Source: Alitta virens
Lineage: Eukaryota > Annelida > Polychaeta > Phyllodocida > Nereididae
Direction of reading: 5' to 3'
DNA: 64,000 bases
NCBI GenBank assembly: GCA_932294295.1
Contig: OW028582.1
Location: 124,001-188,000 of the forward strand
Shown here: positions 33,150 through 47,000 of the stretch, piece by piece
Position numbering within the stretch: position 1 is the first letter of the stretch
How the letters are laid out: each line of letters opens with the position of its first letter
Notes under the pieces: model-generated
The model's input: the letters and a program-made list of their open reading frames with translations, nothing else
Told to the model about the DNA's origin: nothing
Databases searched by the model: none
Translations under genes and position numbers: made by a program

Positions 33150-33720
33150 TAAACTGCAGCAGAAGCGTCAAAAGGCAGGAGAGTTCCAAGAAACATTGTT
33201 AATATGCAAGTAAACTCATTCAGTTTCAGCACAATGCCATGAGGCACTCAATTACAGAACCAATCAGCTGATCAGTGACCGTGGCGTAGCGCGGTTTCAC
33301 ATTTATAATCATATGATAATAGGGAAATCCTGCCAAAACTGTTTTAACTTGCGCTTTGGTACAGTTTTGGGCATCAATAATAACTCCATTAGAACCGCAG
33401 TAAAAAGCACAACTTTCATACCAAATTTGATGAAGATCCGACCAGTAGAAGCCGAGTAAAGTTTGATCATAGTGCATATTCAGGGCTCTCAAAATCCGTG
33501 ATTGACGGCGGTTTTTTTAAGAAACGGACCTTGTTACAATAAAATAAATCCACTAATATGATAATGCAATGTGCATGAGAGGCCGCAGAAGGTGTGATTT
33601 ACTAAAATTATACTTTGATGCCATTTTCATACATGTGGGTAATAGATCTACTTTAAAATTAGGTAACAAAATGCTGTAAAATAAAGTTGCTTCTTTTCAG
33701 ATTTATCTAATTAATACCAA
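33150..33720. other. Unassigned region
   Basis: Holds a minus-strand ORF of 88 codons (33,226-33,492) with no recognisable domain and no neighbours. Probably not a gene. Confidence 0.5.
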
Positions 33721-33731
33721 TTACATAACAA

Positions 33732-33874
33732 CATGGGCCCCGTTTAAGGGGGGGACAGGGGGACAAGTCCCCCCCCCCCCACTTTTTTTGTACCAACATA
33801 ATAATTTGACTGTTGGTGTCCAGAATAAAGGTCAACATGTCCCCCCCACATTTTGAAATGAAACGGGGCCCCTG
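33732..33874. mobile_element. hAT-type MITE (143 bp)
   Basis: The ends are CATGGGCCCCGTTT and, inverted, CAGGGGCCCCGTTT. The flanking 8-bp duplication CATAACAA (33,724-33,731 and 33,875-33,882) is exact. An 8-bp target duplication and CAGGG-type ends are hAT hallmarks. The interior is C/G homopolymer-rich and non-coding. The satellite begins about 10 bp after the duplication. Confidence 0.85.
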
Positions 33875-36800
33875 CATAACAATCTAGAGTGTTGGCAAAT
33901 GGAGAAATTGCATAGCAGGTATTCCCTTCCTGGGAGTGTTGACAGATTGAGAAACTGCTTGTCAAGAATGTGCTTCCTTGATGTGTCGGCAAGTCAAGAA
34001 AGTGCACAGCAGGCGCTCCTCGTTTTGAGTGTCAGCATTTTAACGTGCACTGGGAGTAATATCTGTTCTTGGACATTGAGGATCTGCTTGGCAAGCATTT
34101 CCTTCTGGAAGCATTTCCTTCCTGGGAGTGTTGGTAAAATGAGAATGACATGACAAACATTCCCTTCCTGGGAGTGTTGTCAAATTGAGAATCGCATGGC
34201 AAGCATTCCCTTCCTGGGAGTGTTGATAGATTGAGAAACTGAGAAACAGGCAATTATGGGACATGGATTAGAAGGTACGGCTGTTGGGGGTGGCTGGAGG
34301 CCGTCATAAGGAACATAAATAGTCTCAGAAAATGTCGGTAAAAAATGATGACACATTGAGAAACTGCTTGGCAAGCATTTCCATCTGAAAGTTTTGGTAA
34401 AATGAGAATGACACGACAAACATTACCTTCCTGGGAGTGTTGTCAAATTGAAAATCGCATAGCAAGCATTCCCTTCCTAGGAGTGTTGATAGCTTGAGAA
34501 ACTGAATGGCAAGCATTCCCTTCCTGGGAGTGTTGTCAAATGGAGAAATTGCATAGCAGGTATTCCCTTCCTGGGAGTGTTGACAGATTGAGAAACTGCT
34601 TGTCAAGAATGTGCTTCCTTGATTTGTCGGCGAGTCAAGAAAGTGCACAGCAGGCGCTCCTCGTTTTGAGTGTCAGCATTTTAACGTGCGCTGGGAGTAA
34701 TTCTGTTCTTGGACATTGAGGATCGGCTTGGCAAGCTTTTCCTTCTGGAAGCATTTCCTTCCTGGGAGTGTTGGTAAAATGAGAATGACATGACAAACAT
34801 TCCCTTCCTGGGAGTGATGTCAAATTGAGAATCGCATGGCAAGCATTCCCTTCCTGGGAGTGTTGATAGATTGAGAAACTGAGAAACAGGCAATTATGGG
34901 ACATGGAGGAGAAGGTACAGCTGTTGGGGGTGGCTGAAGCCGATGTAAGGAACATAAATAGTCTCAGAAAATGTTGGGAAAAAATGATGACACATTGAGA
35001 AACTGCTTGGCAAGCATTTCCTTCTGAAAGTGTTGGTAAAATGAGAATGACACGACAAGCATTCCCTTCCTGGGAGTGTTGTCAAATTGAAAATCGCATG
35101 GCAAGCATTCCCTTCCTGGGAGTGTTGATAGATTGAGAAACTGAGAAACAGGCAATTATGGGACATAGATTAGAAGGTACGGCTGTTGGGGGTGGCTGGA
35201 GGCCGTCATAAGGAACATAAATAGTCTCAGAAAATGTTGGGAAAAAATGATGACACATTGAGAAACTGCTGGGCAAGCATTTCCTTCTGAAAGTGTTGGT
35301 AAGATGAGAATAACACGACAAACATTCTCTACCTGGGAGTGTTGTCAAATTGAGAATTGCATGGCAAGCATTCCCTTCCTGGGAGTGTTGATAGCTTGAG
35401 AAACTGAATGGCAAGCATTCCCTTCCTGGGAATGTTGGCAAATGGAGAAATTGCATAGCAGGTATTCCCTTCCTGGGAGTGTTGACAGATTGAGAAACTG
35501 CTTGTCAAGAATGTGCTTCCTTGATGTGTCGGCAAGTCAAGAAAGTGCACAGCAGGCGCTCCTCGTTTTGAGTGTCAGCATTTTAACGTGCGCTGGGAGT
35601 AATTCCTGTTCTTGGACATTGAGGATCGGCTTGGCAAGCTTTTCCTTCTGGAAGCATTTCCTTCCTAGGAGTGTTGGTAAAATGAGAATGACATGACAAA
35701 CATTCCCTTCCTGGGAGTGATGTCAAATTGAGAATCGCATGGCAAGCATTCCCTTCCTGGGAGTGTTGATAGATTGAGAAACTGAGAAACAGGCAATTAT
35801 GGGACATGGAGGAGAAGGTACGGCTGTTGGGGGTGGCTGGAGGCCGTCATAAGGAACATAAATAGTCTCAGAAAATGTCTGGAAAAAATGATGACACATT
35901 GAGAAACTGCTTGGCAAGCATTTCCTTCTGAAAGTTTTGGTAAAATGAGAATCACACGACAAACATTCCCTTCCTGGGAGTGTTGTCAAATTGAGAATTG
36001 CATGGCAAGCATTCCCTTCCTGGGAGTGTTGATAGCTTGAGAAACTGAATGGCAAGCATTCCCTTCCTGGGAGTGTTGTCAAATGGAGAAATTGCATAGC
36101 AAGTATTCCCTTCCTGGGAGTGTTGACAGATTGAGAAACTGCTTGTCAAGAATGTGCTTCCTTGATTTGTCGGCGAGTCAAGAAAGTGCACAGCAGGCAC
36201 TCCTCGTTTTGAGTGTCAGCATTTTAACGTGCGCTGGGAGTAATTCTGTTCTTGGACATTGAGGATCGGCTTGGCAAGCTTTTCCTTCTGGAAGCATTTC
36301 CTTCCTGGGAGTGTTGGTAAAATGAGAATGACATGACAAACATTCCCTTCCTGGGAGTGATGTCAAATTGAGAATCGCATGGCAAGCATTCCCTTCCTGG
36401 GAGTGTTGATAGATTGAGAAACTGAGAAACAGGCAATTATGGGACATGGAGGAGAAGGTACAGCTGTTGGGGGTGGCTGAAGCCGACGTAAGGAACATAA
36501 ATAGTCTCAGAAAATGTTGGGAAAAAATGATGACACATTGAGAAACTGCTTGGCAAGCATTTCCTTCTGAAAGTGTTGGTAAAATGAGAATGACACGACA
36601 AGCATTCCCTTCCTGGGAGTGTTGTCAAATTGAAAATCGCATGGCAAGCATTCCCTTCCTGGGAGTGTTGATAGATTGAGAAACTGAGAAACAGGCAATT
36701 ATGGGACATGGATTAGAAGGTACGGCTGTTGGGGGTGGCTGGAGGCCGTCATAAGGAACATAAATAGTCTCAGAAAATGTTGGGAAAAAATGATGACACA

Positions 36801-39800
36801 TTGAGAAACTGCTGGGCAAGCATTTCCTTCTGAAAGTGTTGGTAAGATGAGAATGACACGACAAACATTCTCTACCTGGGAGTGTTGTTAAATTGAGAAT
36901 TGCATGGCAAGCATTCCCTTCCTGGGAGTGTTGATAGCTTGAGAAACTGAATGGCAAGCATTCCCTTCCTGGGAATGTTGGCAAATGGAGAAATTGCATA
37001 GCAGGTATTCCCTTCCTGGGAGTGTTGACAGATTGAGAAACTGCTTGTCAAGAATGTGCTTCCTTGATGTGTCGGCAAGTCAAGAAAGTGCACAGCAGGC
37101 GCTCCTCGTTTTGAGTGTCAGCATTTTAACGTGCACTGGGAGTAATATCTGTTCTTGGACATTGAGGATCTGCTTGGCAAGCATTTCCTTCTGGAAGCAT
37201 TTCCTTCCTGGGAGTGTTGGTAAAATGAGAATGACACGACAAGCATTCCCTTCCTGGGAGTGTTGTCAAATTGAAAATCGCATGGCAAGCATTCCCTTCC
37301 TGGGAGTGTTGATAGATTGAGAAACTGAGAAACAGGCAATTATGGGACATGGATTAGAAGGTACGGCTGTTGGGGGTGGCTGGAGGCCGTCATAAGGAAC
37401 ATAAATAGTCTCAGAAAATGTTGGGAAAAAATGATGACACATTGAGAAACTGCTGGGCAAGCATTTCCTTCTGAAAGTGTTGGTAAGATGAGAATGACAC
37501 GACAAACATTCTCTACCTGGGAGTGTTGTTAAATTGAGAATTGCATGGCAAGCATTCCCTTCCTGGGAGTGTTGATAGCTTGAGAAACTGAATGGCAAGC
37601 ATTCCCTTCCTGGGAATGTTGGCAAATGGAGAAATTGCATAGCAGGTATTCCCTTCCTGGGAGTGTTGACAGATTGAGAAACTGCTTGTCAAGAATGTGC
37701 TTCCTTGATGTGTCGGCAAGTCAAGAAAGTGCACAGCAGGCGCTCCTCGTTTTGAGTGTCAGCATTTTAACGTGCACTGGGAGTAATATCTGTTCTTGGA
37801 CATTGAGGATCTGCTTGGCAAGCATTTCCTTCTGGAAGCATTTCCTTCCTGGGAGTGTTGGTAAAATGAGAATGACATGACAAACATTCCCTTCCTGGGA
37901 GTGTTGTCAAATTGAGAATCGCATGGCAAGCATTCCCTTCCTGGGAGTGTTGATAGATTGAGAAACTGAGAAACAGGCAATTATGGGACATGGATTAGAA
38001 GGTACGGCTGTTGGGGGTGGCTGGAGGCCGTCATAAGGAACATAAATAGTCTCAGAAAATGTCGGTAAAAAATGATGACACATTGAGAAACTGCTTGGCA
38101 AGCATTTCCATCTGAAAGTTTTGGTAGAATGAGAATGACACGACAAACATTACCTTCCTGGGAGTGTTGTCAAATTGAAAATCGCATAGCAAGCATTCCC
38201 TTCCTAGGAGTGTTGATAGCTTGAGAAACTGAATGGCAAGCATTCCCTTCCTGGGAGTGTTGTCAAATGGAGAAATTGCATAGCAGGTATTCCCTTCCTG
38301 GGAGTGTTGACAGATTGAGAAACTGCTTGTCAAGAATGTGCTTCCTTGATTTGTCGGCGAGTCAAGAAAGTGCACAGCAGGCGCTCCTCGTTTTGAGTGT
38401 CAGCATTTTAACGTGCGCTGGGAGTAATTCTGTTCTTGGACATTGAGGATCGGCTTGGCAAGCTTTTCCTTCTGGAAGCATTTCCTTCCTGGGAGTGTTG
38501 GTAAAATGAGAATGACATGACAAACATTCCCTTCCTGGGAGTGATGTCAAATTGAGAATCGCATGGCAAGCATTCCCTTCCTGGGAGTGTTGATAGATTG
38601 AGAAACTGAGAAACAGGCAATTATGGGACATGGAGGAGAAGGTACAGCTGTTGGGGGTGGCTGAAGCCGACGTAAGGAACATAAATAGTCTCAGAAAATG
38701 TTGGGAAAAAATGATGACACATTGAGAAACTGCTTGGCAAGCATTTCCTTCTGAAAGTGTTGGTAAAATGAGAATGACACGACAAGCATTCCCTTCCTGG
38801 GAGTGTTGTCAAATTGAAAATCGCATGGCAAGCATTCCCTTCCTGGGAGTGTTGATAGATTGAGAAACTGAGAAACAGGCAATTATGGGACATGGATTAG
38901 AAGGTACGGCTGTTGGGGGTGGCTGGAGGCCGTCATAAGGAACATAAATAGTCTCAGAAAATGTTGGGAAAAAATGATGACACATTGAGAAACTGCTGGG
39001 CAAGCATTTCCTTCTGAAAGTGTTGGTAAGATGAGAATGACACGACAAACATTCTCTACCTGGGAGTGTTGTTAAATTGAGAATTGCATGGCAAGCATTC
39101 CCTTCCTGGGAGTGTTGATAGCTTGAGAAACTGAATGGCAAGCATTCCCTTCCTGGGAATGTTGGCAAATGGAGAAATTGCATAGCAGGTATTCCCTTCC
39201 TGGGAGTGTTGACAGATTGAGAAACTGCTTGTCAAGAATGTGCTTCCTTGATGTGTCGGCAAGTCAAGAAAGTGCACAGCAGGCGCTCCTCGTTTTGAGT
39301 GTCAGCATTTTAACGTGCACTGGGAGTAATATCTGTTCTTGGACATTGAGGATCTGCTTGGCAAGCATTTCCTTCTGGAAGCATTTCCTTCCTGGGAGTG
39401 TTGGTAAAATGAGAATGACACGACAAGCATTCCCTTCCTGGGAGTGTTGTCAAATTGAAAATCGCATGGCAAGCATTCCCTTCCTGGGAGTGTTGATAGA
39501 TTGAGAAACTGAGAAACAGGCAATTATGGGACATGGATTAGAAGTTACGGCTGTTGGGGGTGGCTGGAGGCCGTCATAAGGAACATAAATAGTCTCAGAA
39601 AATGTTGGGAAAAAATGATGACACATTGAGAAACTGCTGGGCAAGCATTTCCTTCTGAAAGTGTTGGTAAGATGAGAATGACACGACAAACATTCTCTAC
39701 CTGGGAGTGTTGTTAAATTGAGAATTGCATGGCAAGCATTCCCTTCCTGGGAGTGTTGATAGCTTGAGAAACTGAATGGCAAGCATTCCCTTCCTGGGAA

Positions 39801-42800
39801 TGTTGGCAAATGGAGAAATTGCATAGCAGGTATTCCCTTCCTGGGAGTGTTGACAGATTGAGAAACTGCTTGTCAAGAATGTGCTTCCTTGATGTGTCGG
39901 CAAGTCAAGAAAGTGCACAGCAGGCGCTCCTTGTTTTGAGTGTCAGCATTTTAACGTGCGCTGGGAGTAATTCCTGTTCTTGGACATTGAGGATCGGCTT
40001 GGCAAGCTTTTCCTTCTGGAAGCATTTCCTTCCTAGGAGTGTTGGTAAAATGAGAATGACATGACAAACATTCCCTTCCTGGGAGTGATGTCAAATTGAG
40101 AATCGCATGGCAAGCATTCCCTTCCTGGGAGTGTTGATAGATTGAGAAACTGAGAAACAGGCAATTATGGGACATGGAGGAGAAGGTACGGCTGTTGGGG
40201 GTGGCTGGAGGCCGTCATAAGGAACATAAATAGTCTCAGAAAATGTTGGGAAAAAATGATGACACATTGAGAAACTGCTTGGCAAGCATTTCCTTCTGAA
40301 AGTGTTGGTAAAATGAGAATCACACGACAAACATTCCCTTCCTGGGAGTGTTGTCAAATTGAGAATTGCATGGCAAGCATTCCCTTCCTGGGAGTGTTGA
40401 TAGCTTGAGAAACTGAATGGCAAGCATTCCCTTCCTGGGAGTGTTGTCAAATGGAGAAATTGCATAGCAAGTATTCCCTTCCTGGGAGTGTTGACAGATT
40501 GAGAAACTGCTTGTCAAGAATGTGCTTCCTTGATTTGTCGGCGAGTCAAGAAAGTGCACAGCAGGCACTCCTCGTTTTGAGTGTCAGCATTTTAACGTGC
40601 GCTGGGAGTAATTCTGTTCTTGGACATTGAGGATCGGCTTTGCAAGCTTTTCCTTCTGGAAGCATTTCCTTCCTGGGAGTGTTGGTAAAATGAGAATGAC
40701 ATGACAAACATTCCCTTCCTGGGAGTGATGTCAAATTGAGAATCGCATGGCAAGCATTCCCTTCCTGGGAGTGTTGATAGATTGAGAAACTGAGAAACAG
40801 GCAATTATGGGACATGGAGGAGAAGGTACAGCTGTTGGGGGTGGCTGAAGCCGACGTAAGGAACATAAATAGTCTCAGAAAATGTTGGGAAAAAATGATG
40901 ACACATTGAGAAACTGCTTGGCAAGCATTTCCTTCTGAAAGTGTTGGTAAAATGAGAATGACACGACAAGCATTCCCTTCCTGGGAGTGTTGTCAAATTG
41001 AAAATCGCATGGCAAGCATTCCCTTCCTGGGAGTGTTGATAGATTGAGAAACTGAGAAACAGGCAATTATGGGACATGGATTAGAAGGTACGGCTGTTGG
41101 GGGTGGCTGGAGGCCGTCATAAGGAACATAAATAGTCTCAGAAAATGTTGGGAAAAAATGATGACACATTGAGAAACTGCTGGGCAAGCATTTCCTTCTG
41201 AAAGTGTTGGTAAGATGAGAATGACACGACAAACATTCTCTACCTGGGAGTGTTGTTAAATTGAGAATTGCATGGCAAGCATTCCCTTCCTGGGAGTGTT
41301 GATAGCTTGAGAAACTGAATGGCAAGCATTCCCTTCCTGGGAATGTTGGCAAATGGAGAAATTGCATAGCAGGTATTCCCTTCCTGGGAGTGTTGACAGA
41401 TTGAGAAACTGCTTGTCAAGAATGTGCTTCCTTGATGTGTCGGCAAGTCAAGAAAGTGCACAGCAGGCGCTCCTCGTTTTGAGTGTCAGCATTTTAACGT
41501 GCACTGGGAGTAATATCTGTTCTTGGACATTGAGGATCGGCTTGGCAAGCTTTTCCTTCTGGAAGCATTTCCTTCCTAGGAGTGTTGGTAAAATGAGAAT
41601 GACATGACAAACATTCCCTTCCTGGGAGTGATGTCAAATTGAGAATCGCATGGCAAGCATTCCCTTCCTGGGAGTGTTGATAGATTGAGAAACTGAGAAA
41701 CAGGCAATTATGGGACATGGAGGAGAAGGTACGGCTGTTGGGGGTGGCTGGAGGCCGTCATAAGGAACATAAATAGTCTCAGAAAATGTCTGGAAAAAAT
41801 GATGACACATTGAGAAACTGCTTGGCAAGCATTTCCTTCTGAAAGTGTTGGTAAAATGAGAATCACATGACAAACATTCCCTTCCTGGGAGTGTTGTCAA
41901 ATTGAGAATTGCATGGCAAGCATTCCCTTCCTGGGAGTGTTGACAGATTGAGAAACTGCTTGTCAAGAATGTGCTTCCTTGATGTGTCGGCAAGTCAAGA
42001 AAGTGCACAGCAGGCGCTCCTCGTTTTGAGTGTCAGCATTTTAACGTGCGCTGGGAGTAATTCCTGTTCTTGGACATTGAGGATCTGCTTGGCAAGCATT
42101 TCCTTCTGGAAGCATTTCCTTCTGAAAGTGTTGGTAAAATGAGAATGACACGACAAGCATTCCCTTCCTGGGAGTGTTGATAGATTGAGAAACTGAGAAA
42201 CAGGCAATTATGGGACATGGAGGAGAAGGTACGGCTGTTGGGGGTGGCTGGAGGCCGTCATAAGGAACATAAATAGTCTCAGAAAATGTTGGGAAAAAAT
42301 GATGACACATTGAGAAACTGCTTGGCAAGCATTTCCTTCTGAAAGTGTTGGTAAAATGAGAATCACACGACAAACATTCCCTTCCTGGGAGTGTTGTCAA
42401 ATTGAGAATTGCATGGCAAGCATTCCCTTCCTGGGAGTGTTGATAGCTTGAGAAACTGAATGGCAAGCATTCCCTTCCTGGGAGTGTTGTCAAATGGAGA
42501 AATTGCATAGCAAGTATTCCCTTCCTGGGAGTGTTGACAGATTGAGAAACTGCTTGTCAAGAATGTGCTTCCTTGATTTGTCGGCGAGTCAAGAAAGTGC
42601 ACAGCAGGCACTCCTCGTTTTGAGTGTCAGCATTTTAACGTGCGCTGGGAGTAATTCTGTTCTTGGACATTGAGGATCGGCTTGGCAAGCTTTTCCTTCT
42701 GGAAGCATTTCCTTCCTGGGAGTGTTGGTAAAATGAGAATGACATGACAAACATTCCCTTCCTGGGAGTGATGTCAAATTGAGAATCGCATGGCAAGCAT

Positions 42801-44099
42801 TCCCTTCCTGGGAGTGTTGATAGATTGAGAAACTGAGAAACAGGCAATTATGGGACATGGAGGAGAAGGTACAGCTGTTGGGGGTGGCTGAAGCCGACGT
42901 AAGGAACATAAATAGTCTCAGAAAATGTTGGGAAAAAATGATGACACATTGAGAAACTGCTTGGCAAGCATTTCCTTCTGAAAGTGTTGGTAAAATGAGA
43001 ATGACACGACAAGCATTCCCTTCCTGGGAGTGTTGTCAAATTGAAAATCGCATGGCAAGCATTCCCTTCCTGGGAGTGTTGATAGATTGAGAAACTGAGA
43101 AACAGGCAATTATGGGACATGGATTAGAAGGTACGGCTGTTGGGGGTGGCTGGAGGCCGTCATAAGGAACATAAATAGTCTCAGAAAATGTTGGGAAAAA
43201 ATGATGACACATTGAGAAACTGCTGGGCAAGCATTTCCTTCTGAAAGTGTTGGTAAGATGAGAATGACACGACAAACATTCTCTACCTGGGAGTGTTGTT
43301 AAATTGAGAATTGCATGGCAAGCATTCCCTTCCTGGGAGTGTTGATAGCTTGAGAAACTGAATGGCAAGCATTCCCTTCCTGGGAATGTTGGCAAATGGA
43401 GAAATTGCATAGCAGGTATTCCCTTCCTGGGAGTGTTGACAGATTGAGAAACTGCTTGTCAAGAATGTGCTTCCTTGATGTGTCGGCAAGTCAAGAAAGT
43501 GCACAGCAGGCGCTCCTCGTTTTGAGTGTCAGCATTTTAACGTGCACTGGGAGTAATATCTGTTCTTGGACATTGAGGATCTGCTTGGCAAGCATTTCCT
43601 TCTGGAAGCATTTCCTTCCTGGGAGTGTTGGTAAAATGAGAATGACATGACAAACATTCCCTTCCTGGGAGTGTTGTCAAATTGAGAATCGCATGGCAAG
43701 CATTCCCTTCCTGGGAGTGTTGATAGATTGAGAAACTGAGAAACAGGCAATTATGGGACATGGATTAGAAGGTACGGCTGTTGGGGGTGGCTGGAGGCCG
43801 TCATAAGGAACATAAATAGTCTCAGAAAATGTTGGGAAAAAATGATGACACATTGAGAAACTGCTGGGCAAGCATTTCCTTCTGAAAGTGTTGGTAAGAT
43901 GAGAATGACACGACAAACATTCTCTACCTGGGAGTGTTGTTAAATTGAGAATTGCATGGCAAGCATTCCCTTCCTGGGAGTGTTGATAGCTTGAGAAACT
44001 GAATGGCAAGCATTCCCTTCCTGGGAATGTTGGCAAATGGAGAAATTGCATAGCAGGTATTCCCTTCCTGGGAGTGTTGACAGATTGAGAAACTGCTTG

Positions 44100-47000
44100 T
44101 CAAGAATGTGCTTCCTTGATGTGTCGGCAAGTCAAGAAAGTGCACAGCAGGCGCTCCTCGTTTTGAGTGTCAGCATTTTAACGTGCACTGGGAGTAATAT
44201 CTGTTCTTGGACATTGAGGATCGGCTTGGCAAGCTTTTCCTTCTGGAAGCATTTCCTTCCTAGGAGTGTTGGTAAAATGAGAATGACATGACAAACATTC
44301 CCTTCCTGGGAGTGATGTCAAATTGAGAATCGCATGGCAAGCATTCCCTTCCTGGGAGTGTTGATAGATTGAGAAACTGAGAAACAGGCAATTATGGGAC
44401 ATGGAGGAGAAGGTACGGCTGTTGGGGGTGGCTGGAGGCCGTCATAAGGAACATAAATAGTCTCAGAAAATGTCTGGAAAAAATGATGACACATTGAGAA
44501 ACTGCTTGGCAAGCATTTCCTTCTGAAAGTGTTGGTAAAATGAGAATCACATGACAAACATTCCCTTCCTGGGAGTGTTGTCAAATTGAGAATTGCATGG
44601 CAAGCATTCCCTTCCTGGGAGTGTTGACAGATTGAGAAACTGCTTGTCAAGAATGTGCTTCCTTGATGTGTCGGCAAGTCAAGAAAGTGCACAGCAGGCG
44701 CTCCTCGTTTTGAGTGTCAGCATTTTAACGTGCGCTGGGAGTAATTCCTGTTCTTGGACATTGAGGATCTGCTTGGCAAGCATTTCCTTCTGGAAGCATT
44801 TCCTTCTGAAAGTGTTGGTAAAATGAGAATGACACGACAAGCATTCCCTTCCTGGGAGTGTTGATAGATTGAGAAACTGAGAAACAGGCAATTATGGGAC
44901 ATGGAGGAGAAGGTACGGCTGTTGGGGGTGGCTGGAGGCCGTCATAAGGAACATAAATAGTCTCAGAAAATGTTGGGAAAAAATGATGACACATTGAGAA
45001 ACTGCTTGGCAAGCATTTCCTTCTGAAAGTGTTGGTAAAATGAGAATCACACGACAAACATTCCCTTCCTGGGAGTGTTGTCAAATTGAGAATTGCATGG
45101 CAAGCATTCCCTTCCTGGGAGTGTTGATAGCTTGAGAAACTGAATGGCAAGCATTCCCTTCCTGGGAGTGTTGTCAAATGGAGAAATTGCATAGCAAGTA
45201 TTCCCTTCCTGGGAGTGTTGACAGATTGAGAAACTGCTTGTCAAGAATGTGCTTCCTTGATTTGTCGGCGAGTCAAGAAAGTGCACAGCAGGCACTCCTC
45301 GTTTTGAGTGTCAGCATTTTAACGTGCGCTGGGAGTAATTCTGTTCTTGGACATTGAGGATCGGCTTGGCAAGCTTTTCCTTCTGGAAGCATTTCCTTCC
45401 TGGGAGTGTTGGTAAAATGAGAATGACATGACAAACATTCCCTTCCTGGGAGTGATGTCAAATTGAGAATCGCATGGCAAGCATTCCCTTCCTGGGAGTG
45501 TTGATAGATTGAGAAACTGAGAAACAGGCAATTATGGGACATGGAGGAGAAGGTACAGCTGTTGGGGGTGGCTGAAGCCGACGTAAGGAACATAAATAGT
45601 CTCAGAAAATGTTGGGAAAAAATGATGACACATTGAGAAACTGCTTGGCAAGCATTTCCTTCTGAAAGTGTTGGTAAAATGAGAATGACACGACAAGCAT
45701 TCCCTTCCTGGGAGTGTTGTCAAATTGAAAATCGCATGGCAAGCATTCCCTTCCTGGGAGTGTTGATAGATTGAGAAACTGAGAAACAGGCAATTATGGG
45801 ACATGGATTAGAAGGTACGGCTGTTGGGGGTGGCTGGAGGCCGTCATAAGGAACATAAATAGTCTCAGAAAATGTTGGGAAAAAATGATGACACATTGAG
45901 AAACTGCTGGGCAAGCATTTCCTTCTGAAAGTGTTGGTAAGATGAGAATGACACGACAAACATTCTCTACCTGGGAGTGTTGTTAAATTGAGAATTGCAT
46001 GGCAAGCATTCCCTTCCTGGGAGTGTTGATAGCTTGAGAAACTGAATGGCAAGCATTCCCTTCCTGGGAATGTTGGCAAATGGAGAAATTGCATAGCAGG
46101 TATTCCCTTCCTGGGAGTGTTGACAGATTGAGAAACTGCTTGTCAAGAATGTGCTTCCTTGATGTGTCGGCAAGTCAAGAAAGTGCACAGCAGGCGCTCC
46201 TCGTTTTGAGTGTCAGCATTTTAACGTGCACTGGGAGTAATATCTGTTCTTGGACATTGAGGATCTGCTTGGCAAGCATTTCCTTCTGGAAGCATTTCCT
46301 TCCTGGGAGTGTTGGTAAAATGAGAATGACATGACAAACATTCCCTTCCTGGGAGTGTTGTCAAATTGAGAATCGCATGGCAAGCATTCCCTTCCTGGGA
46401 GTGTTGATAGATTGAGAAACTGAGAAACAGGCAATTATGGGACATGGATTAGAAGGTACGGCTGTTGGGGGTGGCTGGAGGCCGTCATAAGGAACATAAA
46501 TAGTCTCAGAAAATGTCGGTAAAAAATGATGACACATTGAGAAACTGCTTGGCAAGCATTTCCATCTGAAAGTTTTGGTAAAATGAGAATGACACGACAA
46601 ACATTACCTTCCTGGGAGTGTTGTCAAATTGAAAATCGCATAGCAAGCATTCCCTTCCTAGGAGTGTTGATAGCTTGAGAAACTGAATGACAAGCATTCC
46701 CTTCCTGGGAGTGTTGTCAAATGGAGAAATTGCATAGCAGGTATTCCCTTCCTGGGAGTGTTGACAGATTGAGAAACTGCTTGTCAAGAATGTGCTTCCT
46801 TGATTTGTCGGCGAGTCAAGAAAGTGCACAGCAGGCGCTCCTCGTTTTGAGTGTCAGCATTTTAACGTGCGCTGGGAGTAATTCTGTTCTTGGACATTGA
46901 GGATCGGCTTGGCAAGCTTTTCCTTCTGGAAGCATTTCCTTCCTGGGAGTGTTGGTAAAATGAGAATGACATGACAAACATTCCCTTCCTGGGAGTGATG

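Noticed and set aside
33226..33492. 88-codon minus-strand ORF
   Set aside because: No domain or signal, isolated, and bounded by repeats.
33744..34007. 87-codon ORF across the MITE/satellite border
   Set aside because: Translates a homopolymer-rich MITE and satellite units.
34334..34400. C/D snoRNA in satellite blocks (ATGATGA followed by CTGA)
   Set aside because: No terminal stem; box spacing falls out of the repeat by chance and no guide region is evident.
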